From Pseudomonas sp. MH9.2 (lineage in GTDB: Bacteria; Pseudomonadota; Gammaproteobacteria; Pseudomonadales; Pseudomonadaceae): a stretch of DNA of 64,000 nt. The notes beneath the pieces were generated by a model. It was not told where the DNA came from. It saw only the letters and a program-made list of their open reading frames with translations, and made no database searches. The DNA lies in the NCBI RefSeq assembly GCF_034353875.1, contig NZ_CP133784.1, forward strand, positions 1,178,001-1,242,000, given 5' to 3'. Shown here one piece after another: positions 35,908-44,354 of this stretch (position 1 is the first letter of the stretch; each line of letters begins with the position of its first letter). The position numbers were made by a program, and so were the translations under genes.

Positions 35908-36258
35908 TCAAGCTTTTGCGTTGAACAACACGCTGCTTGCATTACTTAAGTTATCTGCCAATTTCAGCGCCTCCTCCGAGGGAATCTGCCTGACCACCTC
36001 ACCCGTTTCACTGGCGATTACTTTTACCACAACCTTGCCGGACGTTTCGTCAATCGAAAACTCCAGATTGCGCTTGACCGATTGAACGAATTTTTCAATC
36101 TCCTGCACTGCCGCTTTCAACTTTTTCGAATCAGAGTCTTTACTCGCGGTCACTTCTGCCACGCTATCGACCAGAGGCGTCCCAGCCGACTTATTAGCAG
36201 CACCGCTCAGCGGTGTCACCGCCGGGTAAGACAAGTTCAGCTTGACGCTCATATCCAT
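35908..36258 (-). CDS. flaG: flagellar protein FlaG
   Basis: About 116 aa from the ATG at 36258 (MDMSVKLNLSYP), which is 8 bp after a perfect AGGAGG; neighbouring ATGs at 36264 and 36252 have poor spacing. FlaG domain at ~40-114 (AAVQEIEKFVQSVKRNLEFSIDETSGKVVVKVI, then VVRQIPSEEALKLADNL). FlaG affects filament length. It lies between fliC and fliD as in other polar flagellates. Confidence 0.92.
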   Translation of the reverse strand: MDMSVKLNLSYPAVTPLSGAANKSAGTPLVDSVAEVTASKDSDSKKLKAAVQEIEKFVQSVKRNLEFSIDETSGKVVVKVIASETGEVVRQIPSEEALKLADNLSNASSVLFNAKA

Positions 36259-36277
36259 GTCCATCACCTCCTAAAGT

Positions 36278-36314
36278 AAAAAAGCGGGAGAGCACGACAC
36301 GCGCACCCTCCCGC
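36278..36314 (-). terminator. rho-independent terminator after the first flagellin gene
   Basis: Stem GCGGGAG/CTCCCGC (284-290 with 308-314) with a 17-base loop, followed on the minus strand by six T. It lies 18 bp after the flagellin stop and just before the flaG ribosome site, so flaG would receive only read-through transcripts. Confidence 0.8.
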
Positions 36315-36331
36315 CAAAACTCATTCCAAAA

Positions 36332-37180
36332 TTACTGAAGCAGTTTCAGTACAGCGGAAGGCAGCTGGTTGGCCTGAGCCAAAACAGCGGTCGAAGCTTG
36401 TTGCAGGGTTTGGCTCTTGGTCAACTGAGCAGTTTCAGCAGCGAAGTCGGTATCTTGTACGCGACCTTGTGCAGCCGTGACGTTTTCAGTGATGTTCTGC
36501 AAGTTGGAAATGGTGCTGGTCAGACGGTTCTGCGAAGCACCCAGGTTTGCGCGAGTTGCGCCGATTTGAGCGATGGCAGCATCAATTGCAGTGATTGCGT
36601 TATCGATGTTGGTACCAACAGTGGCGCTGGTACCGGTCAGCGCAACAGTAGCGCTGGCTACGGAAAGGCTGGCGGCGTCGAACTTGCTGCTCAGAACCAG
36701 GTCGATGTGGTTAGCAGTACCGGTGTTGGAACCCACTTGCAGGGTCATGGTACCGGCAGAACCGTCGAGCAGGTTCTTGCCGTTCAAGTTGGTGCTGGCA
36801 GAGATACGAGTCAGTTCGTCAGACATCTGAGCGAATTCTGAGTTAGTTGCGGTCTGGTCAGCGGTACCGTTGGTGCCGTTACGTGCCTGAACAGCCAGTT
36901 CACGCATACGTTGCAGAATGTTGGTAGATTCTTGCAGCGCGCCTTCAGCAGTCTGAGCCATCGAGATACCGTCGTTGGCGTTTTTCACTGCCACGGTCTG
37001 ACCACGAATCTGGCTGCTCATACGGGTAGCAATCTGCAGGCCGGCAGCGTCGTCTTTAGCGCTGTTGATTTTCAGGCCGGAAGACAGGCGAGTCATGGAT
37101 TGAGAAAGAGAACTCGCTGCGTTGTTCAAGTTTTTCTGAACAGCCAGGGATGTAACGTTGGTGTTTACGCCTAAAGTCAT
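36332..37180 (-). CDS. fliC: flagellin (282 aa, short form)
   Basis: Classic N-terminal D0/D1 ([68 protein letters not shown]) and C-terminal D1/D0 ending in [22 protein letters not shown]. The variable middle is very short (~160-200) and rich in Ser, Thr and Ala, offering O-glycosylation sites. It follows GAGGAA ribosome site and a sigma-28 promoter. It is the more typical of two tandem flagellins and is the one next to flaG-fliD. The flg22-like stretch (~residues 31-52) is conserved, so the filament would be seen by plant immune receptors unless glycans mask it. Confidence 0.95.
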   Translation of the reverse strand: MTLGVNTNVTSLAVQKNLNNAASSLSQSMTRLSSGLKINSAKDDAAGLQIATRMSSQIRGQTVAVKNANDGISMAQTAEGALQESTNILQRMRELAVQARNGTNGTADQTATNSEFAQMSDELTRISASTNLNGKNLLDGSAGTMTLQVGSNTGTANHIDLVLSSKFDAASLSVASATVALTGTSATVGTNIDNAITAIDAAIAQIGATRANLGASQNRLTSTISNLQNITENVTAAQGRVQDTDFAAETAQLTKSQTLQQASTAVLAQANQLPSAVLKLLQ

Positions 37181-37260
37181 GATGAGTTCCTCAATGGTTG
37201 GGTACTGCGGCTTCCGGCCCTGGCAACCGCCGGGTGTGGCCTAGAGAACCTTCGTAATAG

Positions 37261-37287
37261 TTATCGTCGAGATAGCAAGGAGCTTGA
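37261..37287 (-). promoter_or_regulatory. sigma-28 (FliA) promoter for the first flagellin gene
   Basis: Minus strand: -35 TCAAGCTC, 11 bp spacer, -10 GACGATAA. Consensus is TAAAGTTT-N11-GCCGATAA, and TCAAG is the usual Pseudomonas variant of the -35. It lies 81 bp before the ATG. Confidence 0.82.
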
Positions 37288-37468
37288 GGGCTTTTTAAAA
37301 AAATATTGCCACTACTCTGACATCCCTACAGCTGTCGGGGGCTGCAGAGCATCTCACTCACTCTATTCAACGACCTACAACCTCACACCACCCCGACATC
37401 TCCAACCGTTTTGAGGCCTGGCATCCTTGACCGGATACCAGGATTCGACATGCGCCCGAAGGCATTCT
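37288..37468. other. gap between the two flagellin genes
   Basis: About 180 bp beyond the first flagellin promoter. It holds an imperfect hairpin at 37417-37442 (CCTGG-ATCC facing GGAT-CCAGG) 27 bp after the second flagellin stop. No T-run follows on the minus strand, so it may be an mRNA 3' stabiliser or weak terminator. Nothing else is recognisable. Confidence 0.4.
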
Positions 37469-38626
37469 TTATTGCAGAAGTTTAAGAACTGCGGCCGGTA
37501 GCTGGTTGGCTTGAGCCAAGACGGCCGTCGACGCTTGTTGCAGCGTTTGCTGCTTGGTCAGCTCGGCTGTTTCCGAGGCGAAATCGACGTCTTCGATTTG
37601 GCCGCGCGCAGCCGTGGTGTTCTTTACCATGTTGTTGAGGTTGGAAATGGTGCTGGCGAAGCGGTTTTGCTTGGCGCCCAGATTGGAACGAGCGGCATCA
37701 ATGGTTTCCAGAGCCTTGTCGATGGATACAATAGTTGCCTCGATGTTGTCGGCAATGGCTTGATCGTTGAGCGGTTTGCTCTTTTTATCCAGTTCGGTTG
37801 CGTCCTTTAAAACTGTCGTCGCACCATCGGCTTCCGTTTTTGCGGTAGCCACAACGGCTTGTTGAGCCGTGTAGGCAGCAGGATCAGTAACCGCATCAAT
37901 CGCACCCAGCGCAGCTTCAGCAGCAGCCAGTGCTGTATTTTTCTGTAGAGCATCATCGGTCATCTTTTCCGTCACATTGACAGGCAATAGATTTCGACTT
38001 CCGCTCCCATCAATCGCAAGCGCCGTGTACTCGCCCTTCACAACCGCTACGGAGCCGGTTGTCTTATCGTCGCCCGGTACAGCCGCAGCGCTTTTAGCCG
38101 CTACAAACAACGATTCGGCAGAGAAATCGTCCGAGAGCGACAGGCTGATCTCCTCGGTTCTCCCTACGTTGGCGCCCACATGAAACGTCATCGTCCCGGC
38201 GCTGCCATCCAGCAGCTTCAAACCACCACCAAACGTGGTGCTCTTCGAAAGACGGGTCAGTTCTTGAACCGACTGATTGAATTCGGAATTGAGTGCATCC
38301 CGCTCCTTTTGACTGTTGTCGCCGTTTTTTGATTGAATCGCCAGTTCTCGCATCCGCTGCAGGTTGTTGGTCGATTCCTGCAATGCCCCCTCCGCAGTTT
38401 GCGCAATGGAAATTGCATTGCCCGCATTTCTGGCCGCAACCGTCATCCCTTTAATCTGGGTCGTCAGGCGACTCGCGATTTGCATGCCGGCGGCATCGTC
38501 CTTGGCGCTGTTAATCCTTAAGCCTGAAGACAAACGCGCCATTGATGTGCTGACGGCATCGGAAGAGCGGTTCAGATTTCGCTGAACCGACAACGAAGCG
38601 ACATTGGTATTTACGGTTAAAGCCAT
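37469..38626 (-). CDS. second flagellin (385 aa, long form)
   Basis: Start at 38626 ([21 protein letters not shown]), with GAGGAA eight bases upstream. D0/D1 ends match the neighbouring flagellin closely ([21 protein letters not shown]; end [22 protein letters not shown]). Between residues ~178 and ~292 lies an extra stretch of about 100 residues, rich in Ala, Lys, Asp and Thr with heptad-like pattern ([52 protein letters not shown]), absent from the short form. It has its own sigma-28 promoter. Either it is a minor filament part or an alternative flagellin. The insert looks less GC-rich than its flanks. Confidence 0.93.
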   Translation of the reverse strand: MALTVNTNVASLSVQRNLNRSSDAVSTSMARLSSGLRINSAKDDAAGMQIASRLTTQIKGMTVAARNAGNAISIAQTAEGALQESTNNLQRMRELAIQSKNGDNSQKERDALNSEFNQSVQELTRLSKSTTFGGGLKLLDGSAGTMTFHVGANVGRTEEISLSLSDDFSAESLFVAAKSAAAVPGDDKTTGSVAVVKGEYTALAIDGSGSRNLLPVNVTEKMTDDALQKNTALAAAEAALGAIDAVTDPAAYTAQQAVVATAKTEADGATTVLKDATELDKKSKPLNDQAIADNIEATIVSIDKALETIDAARSNLGAKQNRFASTISNLNNMVKNTTAARGQIEDVDFASETAELTKQQTLQQASTAVLAQANQLPAAVLKLLQ

Positions 38627-38707
38627 CGTGAAATTCCTCACAAAAAAAAGATTGCTGGCTTCCAAAAACGGGCTGCATCCGGCACGCCCTGAAAACCTAC
38701 AAAATGT

Positions 38708-38734
38708 TTATCGGAAAAATTACAAGTGGCTTTA
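38708..38734 (-). promoter_or_regulatory. sigma-28 (FliA) promoter for the second flagellin gene
   Basis: Minus strand: -35 TAAAGCCA, 11 bp spacer, -10 TCCGATAA (7 of 8 against GCCGATAA). It lies 82 bp before the chosen ATG, almost the same distance as for the first flagellin. Confidence 0.83.
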
Positions 38735-39014
38735 ACTGGCTTTTTAAGACTGTTTGGGAATTACAACTATTAAATACCCGACATTTGTAGGGTATTTTGG
38801 TTATAAGCGTGGATTTTTAAAGGTTTAATTTTTTACGGATTTTTTTGCAAAAAAAGATGAAAAAAAAATCGAAAAGCCTCCTCCTCACACATTTTCCGAG
38901 CGGGGATAAGAGAAAAATTCGTGACGTATCTAGAACGGGGTCGTGACGGGGAGTCGAGAAAGGAACACATCCATGCAGAAGCGTCGGCGGGGCAACCTGA
39001 ACGCGCTCGAACTA
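38735..39014. other. AT-rich non-coding block upstream of the second flagellin
   Basis: About 280 bp without a gene. It contains an inverted repeat AAATACCC/GGGTATTT (about 38771-38797), a perfect AT palindrome of seven T, GC, seven A (38840-38855) and further A and T tracts up to 38871. The base composition is strikingly AT-rich against the rest of the window. The inverted repeat could end transcription from the upstream Maf pair; the tracts resemble curved DNA bound by MvaT/H-NS-type proteins. Confidence 0.55.
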
Positions 39015-39275
39015 CTATTCGCGCTCGAGTAACGCCACCAACTCATACTCTAGATAGTCAGCCAACCCCAACCAGTCCAGCCCTTCCTGGCAGGCCAGCA
39101 TCGGCGGCAGTAGCTGCAACCATTGTTGTTGCGCTGCTGGCGAGCCCCGACTTAACAGACTCTGCGCGTGATCGAACACATCGACCATAGTCAAGGCCGC
39201 CTCGACATTACGCCCAAGACGAAACAGCCCGGCACACTGCCGACAGTCGATGACACACTGTGCACGGGGGCTCAT
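39015..39275 (-). CDS. small protein encoded with the Maf gene, unknown function
   Basis: 86 aa, mostly helical with two Cys near the start (CVIDCRQCAGLF) and an acidic Leu-rich end (LGLADYLEYELVALLERE). Its start overlaps the stop of the Maf gene (ATGA), so the two are translationally coupled. I do not recognise a domain. Coupling and size suggest a partner or chaperone of the Maf protein or of flagellin export, but that is a guess. Confidence 0.75.
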   Translation of the reverse strand: MSPRAQCVIDCRQCAGLFRLGRNVEAALTMVDVFDHAQSLLSRGSPAAQQQWLQLLPPMLACQEGLDWLGLADYLEYELVALLERE

Positions 39276-40564
39276 TGCACAAACTCCAGGTTAAAGGCCG
39301 TACCGGCGATCATCGCACCTGCCCGACTACTGTTAAGAAAGCGCACCTCTGGATGCCCGGCAATGTAACGTTCCAGCTCGCCCAGATAGCGACGAAAATT
39401 GAGCTGCGTCTTGACTCGTTGTCCATGACCATCAAGCACCCAGTGCCTGGCGAGGTTAACGCCAGGCCCTAGATCACCGTCATTCCAGCCCGCGTGGGTC
39501 TTGTTCATCGGGAAAGCAAAATCAGCGCCGAACAAGGTGATTCTCGCTGCGCCCATTTTCACCGCCAAGTCTACCGCCGGATGAAGCACGCTGCCGCCGA
39601 CGTACAACTGCGCTTTGGCAATTTGCTGGCGCAGCGCGGCATAGATCGGGCTGGCGGAATAGCCGGCATAGCGCAGGCCCTTCCAGGCCACGAGCACCTC
39701 CGGATCACTCATTGGCATATACACCAAGGGGATACTGTCGGAGTCCGACGGCGGCAAGTGCCGAGCCGTGATCCCCTTATCGATGCTCACCACCAAGTCC
39801 GGTTTGATGCCGTGCTCAATTAACGGCCGGTAAGCCGTATCGACACTGATAAACAGAGGCCGCTGCACCTGCTCACGAATAGCCAGAAGCTTTTCGAAGT
39901 GCTGCTCCAGGCTCGGCCCCGTACCAATCACATAGACTTCCTGCCCCGCCTGCGAGCCGAACAGCTCAGCGATATCACGGCCACTGCGCAACAGCTCGAG
40001 GCTGTCCTGCAAGCGCTGGAGAATCTGCGGGGATTGCGGATCGAACTCGCGATTATTGAAGCTCAGGTGCACTTCGCTGACCAGTCGATCACGAATCCTG
40101 GCATTAAACTCATCCGCTAATTCCAACTCGGACGGCAGCGCAAAGAACGGTAACTGGATCTCGCGGCAATCGGCGGCATAACTCAGTTCGACCCGTGGAT
40201 CACTGAGCCAGGGCGTTTGGTCAAGGAGGCTGAGGACCAAAGCAAACAACCCACCGTTGAGAATGTGCACCTGCAACCGTCGTAGCTCGGGATTTTCCAG
40301 CAAGACCTGCTGCAAATCGCCCAGCCCCGTACCGTACACATGCAGCATCGGACTCTCAGGTGGCAGACTGGCTGCTTGCAGGCGGGCTTCAGCAGTGCGG
40401 TCATGGCGACTGGTCAACTGAATGCCGGCAATCCTCAGGGTTGAACCCAACCCTTCCACCAGTTCGACCTGCAATGATTCGCTATCTTCGGCCAACAACC
40501 GGGAGAACACCTCCGGCCAGCGCGCCTGTAGCACCTCGGCATTTTGCTGAAAGCTCTCGCTCAT
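39272..40564 (-). CDS. motility accessory factor, Maf/DUF115-type flagellin glycosyltransferase
   Basis: 430 aa. The central part (~205-375) carries the DUF115/6-hydroxymethylpterin pyrophosphokinase-like signature: IGTGPSLEQHFEKLLAI, FISVDTAYRPLIEHGIKPDLVVSIDKG, then GGSVLHPAVDLAVKMGAARITLFGADFAFPMNKTHAGW. Maf proteins in Campylobacter, Aeromonas and Magnetospirillum move pseudaminic or legionaminic acid from the CMP-sugar to flagellin Ser/Thr. A full pseudaminic acid pathway lies just upstream and flagellin genes just downstream, so the same role is likely here. It is set off by a terminator before it, so it may have its own promoter, which I could not identify. Confidence 0.85.
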   Translation of the reverse strand: MSESFQQNAEVLQARWPEVFSRLLAEDSESLQVELVEGLGSTLRIAGIQLTSRHDRTAEARLQAASLPPESPMLHVYGTGLGDLQQVLLENPELRRLQVHILNGGLFALVLSLLDQTPWLSDPRVELSYAADCREIQLPFFALPSELELADEFNARIRDRLVSEVHLSFNNREFDPQSPQILQRLQDSLELLRSGRDIAELFGSQAGQEVYVIGTGPSLEQHFEKLLAIREQVQRPLFISVDTAYRPLIEHGIKPDLVVSIDKGITARHLPPSDSDSIPLVYMPMSDPEVLVAWKGLRYAGYSASPIYAALRQQIAKAQLYVGGSVLHPAVDLAVKMGAARITLFGADFAFPMNKTHAGWNDGDLGPGVNLARHWVLDGHGQRVKTQLNFRRYLGELERYIAGHPEVRFLNSSRAGAMIAGTAFNLEFVQ

Positions 40565-40587
40565 GCTGCCTCACTCAAAACGTGCGC

Positions 40588-40631
40588 AAAAAAATAGCGC
40601 TCAAGGTTAACTCACCTGAAGCGCTATTTTT
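40588..40631 (-). terminator. terminator after the KAS III gene (possibly bidirectional)
   Basis: Perfect 11 bp stem AAAATAGCGCT/AGCGCTATTTT (591-601 with 620-630), with A-run before and T-run after on each strand. It lies 15 bp after the KAS III stop and 24 bp before the Maf start. Confidence 0.85.
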
Positions 40632-40645
40632 AGAAGCTTATGCAA

Positions 40646-41572
40646 TCACGAGCGATGAATGATCGCCGAGCCCCAGGACAAGCCAACACCAAAGCCACTC
40701 AACGCAACCCGATTCCAATCGCTGTCGAGCACGTGTTTTTCCAGCAACAAAGGAATGCTCGAAGAAACGGTATTACCGGTTTCCAGCATGTCCTTGAGAA
40801 ACTTCTCCGGATCACCTTCAAAACGCCGGGCTACAGCATCGACAATCGCAGCACTGCCCTGGTGAATACAGAAGGCGTCGATATCGTCCGAATGCAAGCC
40901 AGACTCATCCAGCAACTCGTGCAGGTGCGCGGGCACTTTGAGCAGCGCGAAGTTGAAGACCTGACGGCCATTCATGAAAAACACGCCGTTACTGACCTTC
41001 AGGTGCGGTGCGCCGGAACCGTCAGTGCCAAATTTGGCCTTGCCCAGCTGCCAGTCAGCCCCCTCGCCCATCCACGTGGCTGTCGCAGCATCGCCAAACA
41101 GCATCGTGGTATTGCGATCTTCGGGGTCGACAATTTTCGAGTACGGGTCGCAGGTCACCAGCAGGCCGTTCTTCAGCCCTGCGGCGTCCATGAAGCCCTT
41201 GAGCGCATACAGGCCGTAGACGTAGCCCGAGCACCCAAGGGAGATATCGAACGCGGCCACATGGGTCGACAGGCCGAGCTTGTCCTGAACGATGGCGGAG
41301 GTGTGGGGCAAGGCCTCTTCGTCGCCGTTCTGGGTGACGACGATCAGCACGTCGATGGATTCGCGCTTGAGGTCGGGATTCTTGGCGAACAAGGCATTGA
41401 CGGCCTCGACGCACAGGTCAGACGTTTCTTGCCCGGCGTCTTTGCGCGGCAGGAAAGCAGAACCGATCTTGCCCAGAATGAACTCTTCATCCTTGGCGAA
41501 CTTAGCACCTTGTGCGTAGTTATCGACGCCGGCTACGGGCACGTAACTCGCTATGCTTTTTATGCCAATCAT
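40646..41572 (-). CDS. 3-oxoacyl-ACP synthase III-like protein of the flagellin glycosylation island
   Basis: 308 aa FabH/KAS III fold. Active-site Cys114 in DISLGCSGYVYGL, His in DAFCIHQGSAAIV and Asn in LETGNTVSSSIP form the Cys-His-Asn set. A second KAS III in a flagellar island is known from P. aeruginosa a-type (OrfC) and P. syringae (orf3), where acyl groups such as 3-hydroxybutyryl decorate the amino sugar. By analogy it may make the acyl group used by the PglD-like transferase at 51657-52322. No acyl carrier protein or ketoreductase gene is nearby, so it would rely on the housekeeping ones. Ribosome site GGGAAG before the ATG. Confidence 0.88.
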   Translation of the reverse strand: MIGIKSIASYVPVAGVDNYAQGAKFAKDEEFILGKIGSAFLPRKDAGQETSDLCVEAVNALFAKNPDLKRESIDVLIVVTQNGDEEALPHTSAIVQDKLGLSTHVAAFDISLGCSGYVYGLYALKGFMDAAGLKNGLLVTCDPYSKIVDPEDRNTTMLFGDAATATWMGEGADWQLGKAKFGTDGSGAPHLKVSNGVFFMNGRQVFNFALLKVPAHLHELLDESGLHSDDIDAFCIHQGSAAIVDAVARRFEGDPEKFLKDMLETGNTVSSSIPLLLEKHVLDSDWNRVALSGFGVGLSWGSAIIHRS

Positions 41573-41800
41573 TATGGCTTCCCAATAATAAACAGCTGAA
41601 TATCACCGTTCTCTGCAATCGAGAGCGCTGGCCAACAGAGATTTCCTGTCGTCCACAAGGAGCGACAGCGAAGGGAATAAGTGGCTATCGCCAGGCCAAT
41701 AAAGAGCCAAGCGCCATCATTCCCTATTAATACAATACAGTGAAGATGCGCGTTATGACTCGCAGGTCACGCTATTTTGCCGAATCAGCCACAGAAGCTG
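41573..41800. other. 228 bp gap between pseI and the KAS III gene
   Basis: I see no conserved ORF and no clear hairpin-T terminator after pseI. A TATTAAT-like -10 near 41726-41734 on the minus strand has no good -35 partner. The KAS III gene probably has a promoter here, but I cannot place it. Confidence 0.4.
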
Positions 41801-42853
41801 CTATTCGACCAATGACCAGTCCAGGGGTGTACCCCGTTTCAAGGCCTGTCCCGCACGTCGCCCGATGAGCGCATCGCGGTGTTTTGGGGCCAATCCAAAG
41901 CCCGGACGGATTGCTCTCAGGTTGTCAGCACTGAAGACTTCACCGGCGACCATATCCTGAGTCACATACAGTGATCGACGATAGACCAGTGACGCGCGCT
42001 CGGCCTCTGTGACGCCATAATGCACGTGCCCCATGGCCTGCCAGGCACGTTCGGTTTCAATGACCAGGCTAGCCATTTCAGCCGGTTCCAGGGAAAAGCT
42101 CGCATCTACCCCGCCAGCGGCTCGATCCAGAGTGAAATGTTTTTCGATCACTGTCGCCCCGAGCGCTACGGCTGCCACGGAAACGCCAACGCCCATGGAA
42201 TGATCGGACAATCCCACCTCGCAACCAAACAAATCGCGCAAATGCGGGATGGTGCGCACATGGCTGTTTTCTGGCGAGGCCGGGTAAGTACTGGTGCACT
42301 TGAGCAACACCAAGTCCTTGCACCCGGCAGCACGAGCAGCGCGAACCGTCTCGTCCAGTTCGGCGATACTCGCCATGCCGGTCGAGATAATCAACGGCTT
42401 GCCGGTCGACGCGACCCGGCGAATCAACGGTAAATCGGTATTTTCGAAACTGGCGATTTTGTAAGCCGGCACATCCAGGCTTTCAAGAAAATCCACCGAA
42501 CTGTCATCGAATGGCGTCGAAAATGCCAGCATCCCCAGCGCTTTGGCCCGGGCAAAAATCGGCGCGTGCCACTCCCAGGGTGTGTGGGCTTTCTCGTACA
42601 ACGCGTAGAGGGACGACCCCGCCCACAGACTATTGGGGTCCTTGATAAAAAACTCGCCGTGCTCAAGGTCCAGGGTCATGGTATCGGCGGTGTAGGTTTG
42701 CAGTTTCAAGGCGTGAGCACCGGCCTTGGCCGCCGCCTCGACAATCTGTAGCGCGACCTCAAGCGACTGGTTATGGTTGCCGCTCATTTCGGCGATGATG
42801 AACGGCGCGGTATCGGCACCAATCGAACGCGAGCCTATCTTGAAACTAGTCAT
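41801..42853 (-). CDS. pseI: pseudaminic acid synthase PseI
   Basis: 350 aa from the ATG at 42853 (MTSFKIGSRSIG), 8 bp after AAAGGA. NeuB-type TIM barrel (~10-275: FIIAEMSGNHNQSLEVALQIVEAAAKAGAHALKLQTYTADTMT, ISTGMASIAELDETV, GLSDHSMGVGVSVAAVALGATVIEKHFTLDR) plus C-terminal antifreeze-like SAF domain (~290-350). It condenses phosphoenolpyruvate with the 2,4-diacetamido-altrose made by PseG to give pseudaminic acid. The KHFTLDR motif and neighbours point to PseI rather than NeuB or LegI. Overlaps the pseG end by 8 bp. Confidence 0.95.
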   Translation of the reverse strand: MTSFKIGSRSIGADTAPFIIAEMSGNHNQSLEVALQIVEAAAKAGAHALKLQTYTADTMTLDLEHGEFFIKDPNSLWAGSSLYALYEKAHTPWEWHAPIFARAKALGMLAFSTPFDDSSVDFLESLDVPAYKIASFENTDLPLIRRVASTGKPLIISTGMASIAELDETVRAARAAGCKDLVLLKCTSTYPASPENSHVRTIPHLRDLFGCEVGLSDHSMGVGVSVAAVALGATVIEKHFTLDRAAGGVDASFSLEPAEMASLVIETERAWQAMGHVHYGVTEAERASLVYRRSLYVTQDMVAGEVFSADNLRAIRPGFGLAPKHRDALIGRRAGQALKRGTPLDWSLVE

Positions 42854-44354
42854 TGGCATGATCCTTTAAAACGCGCTCGAAACGGCAGGCACTCTGCTGA
42901 TAGCCCGCATCGCGAAACAGGTTGATCGACGCCTGATTGGCTGGCAGCACCTGCGCATCGATCACTCGTAGTTGCGGCCAGTGACGCTTGATGAATCGCT
43001 CCCCTCCGGCCAGTAGCGCCCTGCCCCAGCCCAGACCGAATCGCCCTTCGAACAGGTAAATCGATACTTCAGCCCTTGTATCCAGCCTGTCATAGCGCAG
43101 CACGCCCACCGGGCCGTCGACCGTTTCTGCAACCAACAGCAGGCGTTGGTCATTCACGAGGGTGGCAGCCAACCAGGTCAGATGACCGGCCCAATCAATG
43201 GCGTGCGATTCCACCGACCAGCGCCGGACCTCTTCAGCGTTGCGCCCATCGAACAGCAGACGTGCGTCGTCTATCGTCGCCGGGCGCAATTGCAGCACCT
43301 CACCGGCCAGGGCCGCTGCCACACGGCGTGCGCCACAGCCATCGACCAGCAGGCGAGAGCGCTTGGCAAAACTCCGACGCAACCCCTGATTGGCCAACAA
43401 CACACTGATCGATTGACGCAATGACTCAACAGAAACCTGGTCACGCGGCCCCAGGTACAGGTGCGCACCGACTTCAGCCAAACGTTCAGCGTTGGCCTGT
43501 TGATTGGCCGCCACCGCGATACAGATCGTTGGCAGTCCCAAGGCTGCACGCTCCCAACTGGTGCCGCCGCCCGCGCCGACAAACAGATCGGCATGCGCCA
43601 TCAGCTCAGCGAACTGGTCCGTGTGGGTTTGCAATCGCCAGGTGGAACGCCCTGAGGCCAGTGCCTGCATCCGCGTCCACTCGGGGTTACCGGTGCCCGC
43701 GATAAAGTCGACTTCCAACCCGTCTAGTTCACTCAACGCCAACATCGCCTTCCAGGTTTCCCCGGCGGCATCGAAGCCGCCGAAATTCACCAGAACCCGA
43801 CGCGCCAGGGCCTGAATCGGCACCGGGTCGCGCTTGAACTCATCCCGAATCATGGCAAAACGTGGGCCGAACAACGTTCGGCACTCGGGTCCCACCCACG
43901 GTGCATAAGCGCTCGGCGTGCCGCTGAAGTTCTGGTCGAGCAACAGATCAACAGCGTGACGGCGGTTGGCCAGATCATCGATTGCTGCGATCCGTGGTGC
44001 CCATTGTCGGGCGGCGGTCTGCCAATGATGATCGAGGCCATAGTGATCGACGATGATCCAGTCGAACGCATCCTCTACCGTCAGCAACTGCTGCAGTGCC
44101 GCAATGTCCGCCTGCCAAGGCAACGCAGCTTCGATGTCTTGCCCTGCATTGGCTTGCTCAGCGTACGTCGCAGGTAACCCATAAGCGCGCCATCCCTGAG
44201 TCGCGAGATGCTCGAGCAAATGCCCAGGCAATAAGCGACAGGCAAAAGCCACGTCATGTCCGCCGTCGCGCAATACCTTGGCCAAGGTCAGGCACCGCGC
44301 AATATGGCCGCTGCCTATAGCGTGCGAGGCATCCGCCCGGATCAGCACTCTCAC
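42846..44354 (-). CDS. pseG: PseG sugar-nucleotide hydrolase fused to a GNAT acetyltransferase (PseH-like)
   Basis: 502 aa. Residues ~1-350 are PseG (GT-B fold, RADASHAIGSGHIARCLTLA with the catalytic His17; FVGAGGGTSWERAALGLPTICIAVAANQ), which removes UDP from UDP-2,4-diacetamido-2,4,6-trideoxy-altrose. Residues ~354-500 are a separate GNAT domain (LQLRPATIDDARLLFDGRNAEE, GRFGLGWGRALLAGGERF, PANQASINLFRDAGYQ). The pathway needs an N-acetyltransferase, PseH, before PseG, and no other candidate lies in the pse run, so the fusion probably supplies both steps. Typical PseG is about 270-350 aa. It overlaps pseF by 4 bp. Confidence 0.92.
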   Translation of the reverse strand: MRVLIRADASHAIGSGHIARCLTLAKVLRDGGHDVAFACRLLPGHLLEHLATQGWRAYGLPATYAEQANAGQDIEAALPWQADIAALQQLLTVEDAFDWIIVDHYGLDHHWQTAARQWAPRIAAIDDLANRRHAVDLLLDQNFSGTPSAYAPWVGPECRTLFGPRFAMIRDEFKRDPVPIQALARRVLVNFGGFDAAGETWKAMLALSELDGLEVDFIAGTGNPEWTRMQALASGRSTWRLQTHTDQFAELMAHADLFVGAGGGTSWERAALGLPTICIAVAANQQANAERLAEVGAHLYLGPRDQVSVESLRQSISVLLANQGLRRSFAKRSRLLVDGCGARRVAAALAGEVLQLRPATIDDARLLFDGRNAEEVRRWSVESHAIDWAGHLTWLAATLVNDQRLLLVAETVDGPVGVLRYDRLDTRAEVSIYLFEGRFGLGWGRALLAGGERFIKRHWPQLRVIDAQVLPANQASINLFRDAGYQQSACRFERVLKDHAND

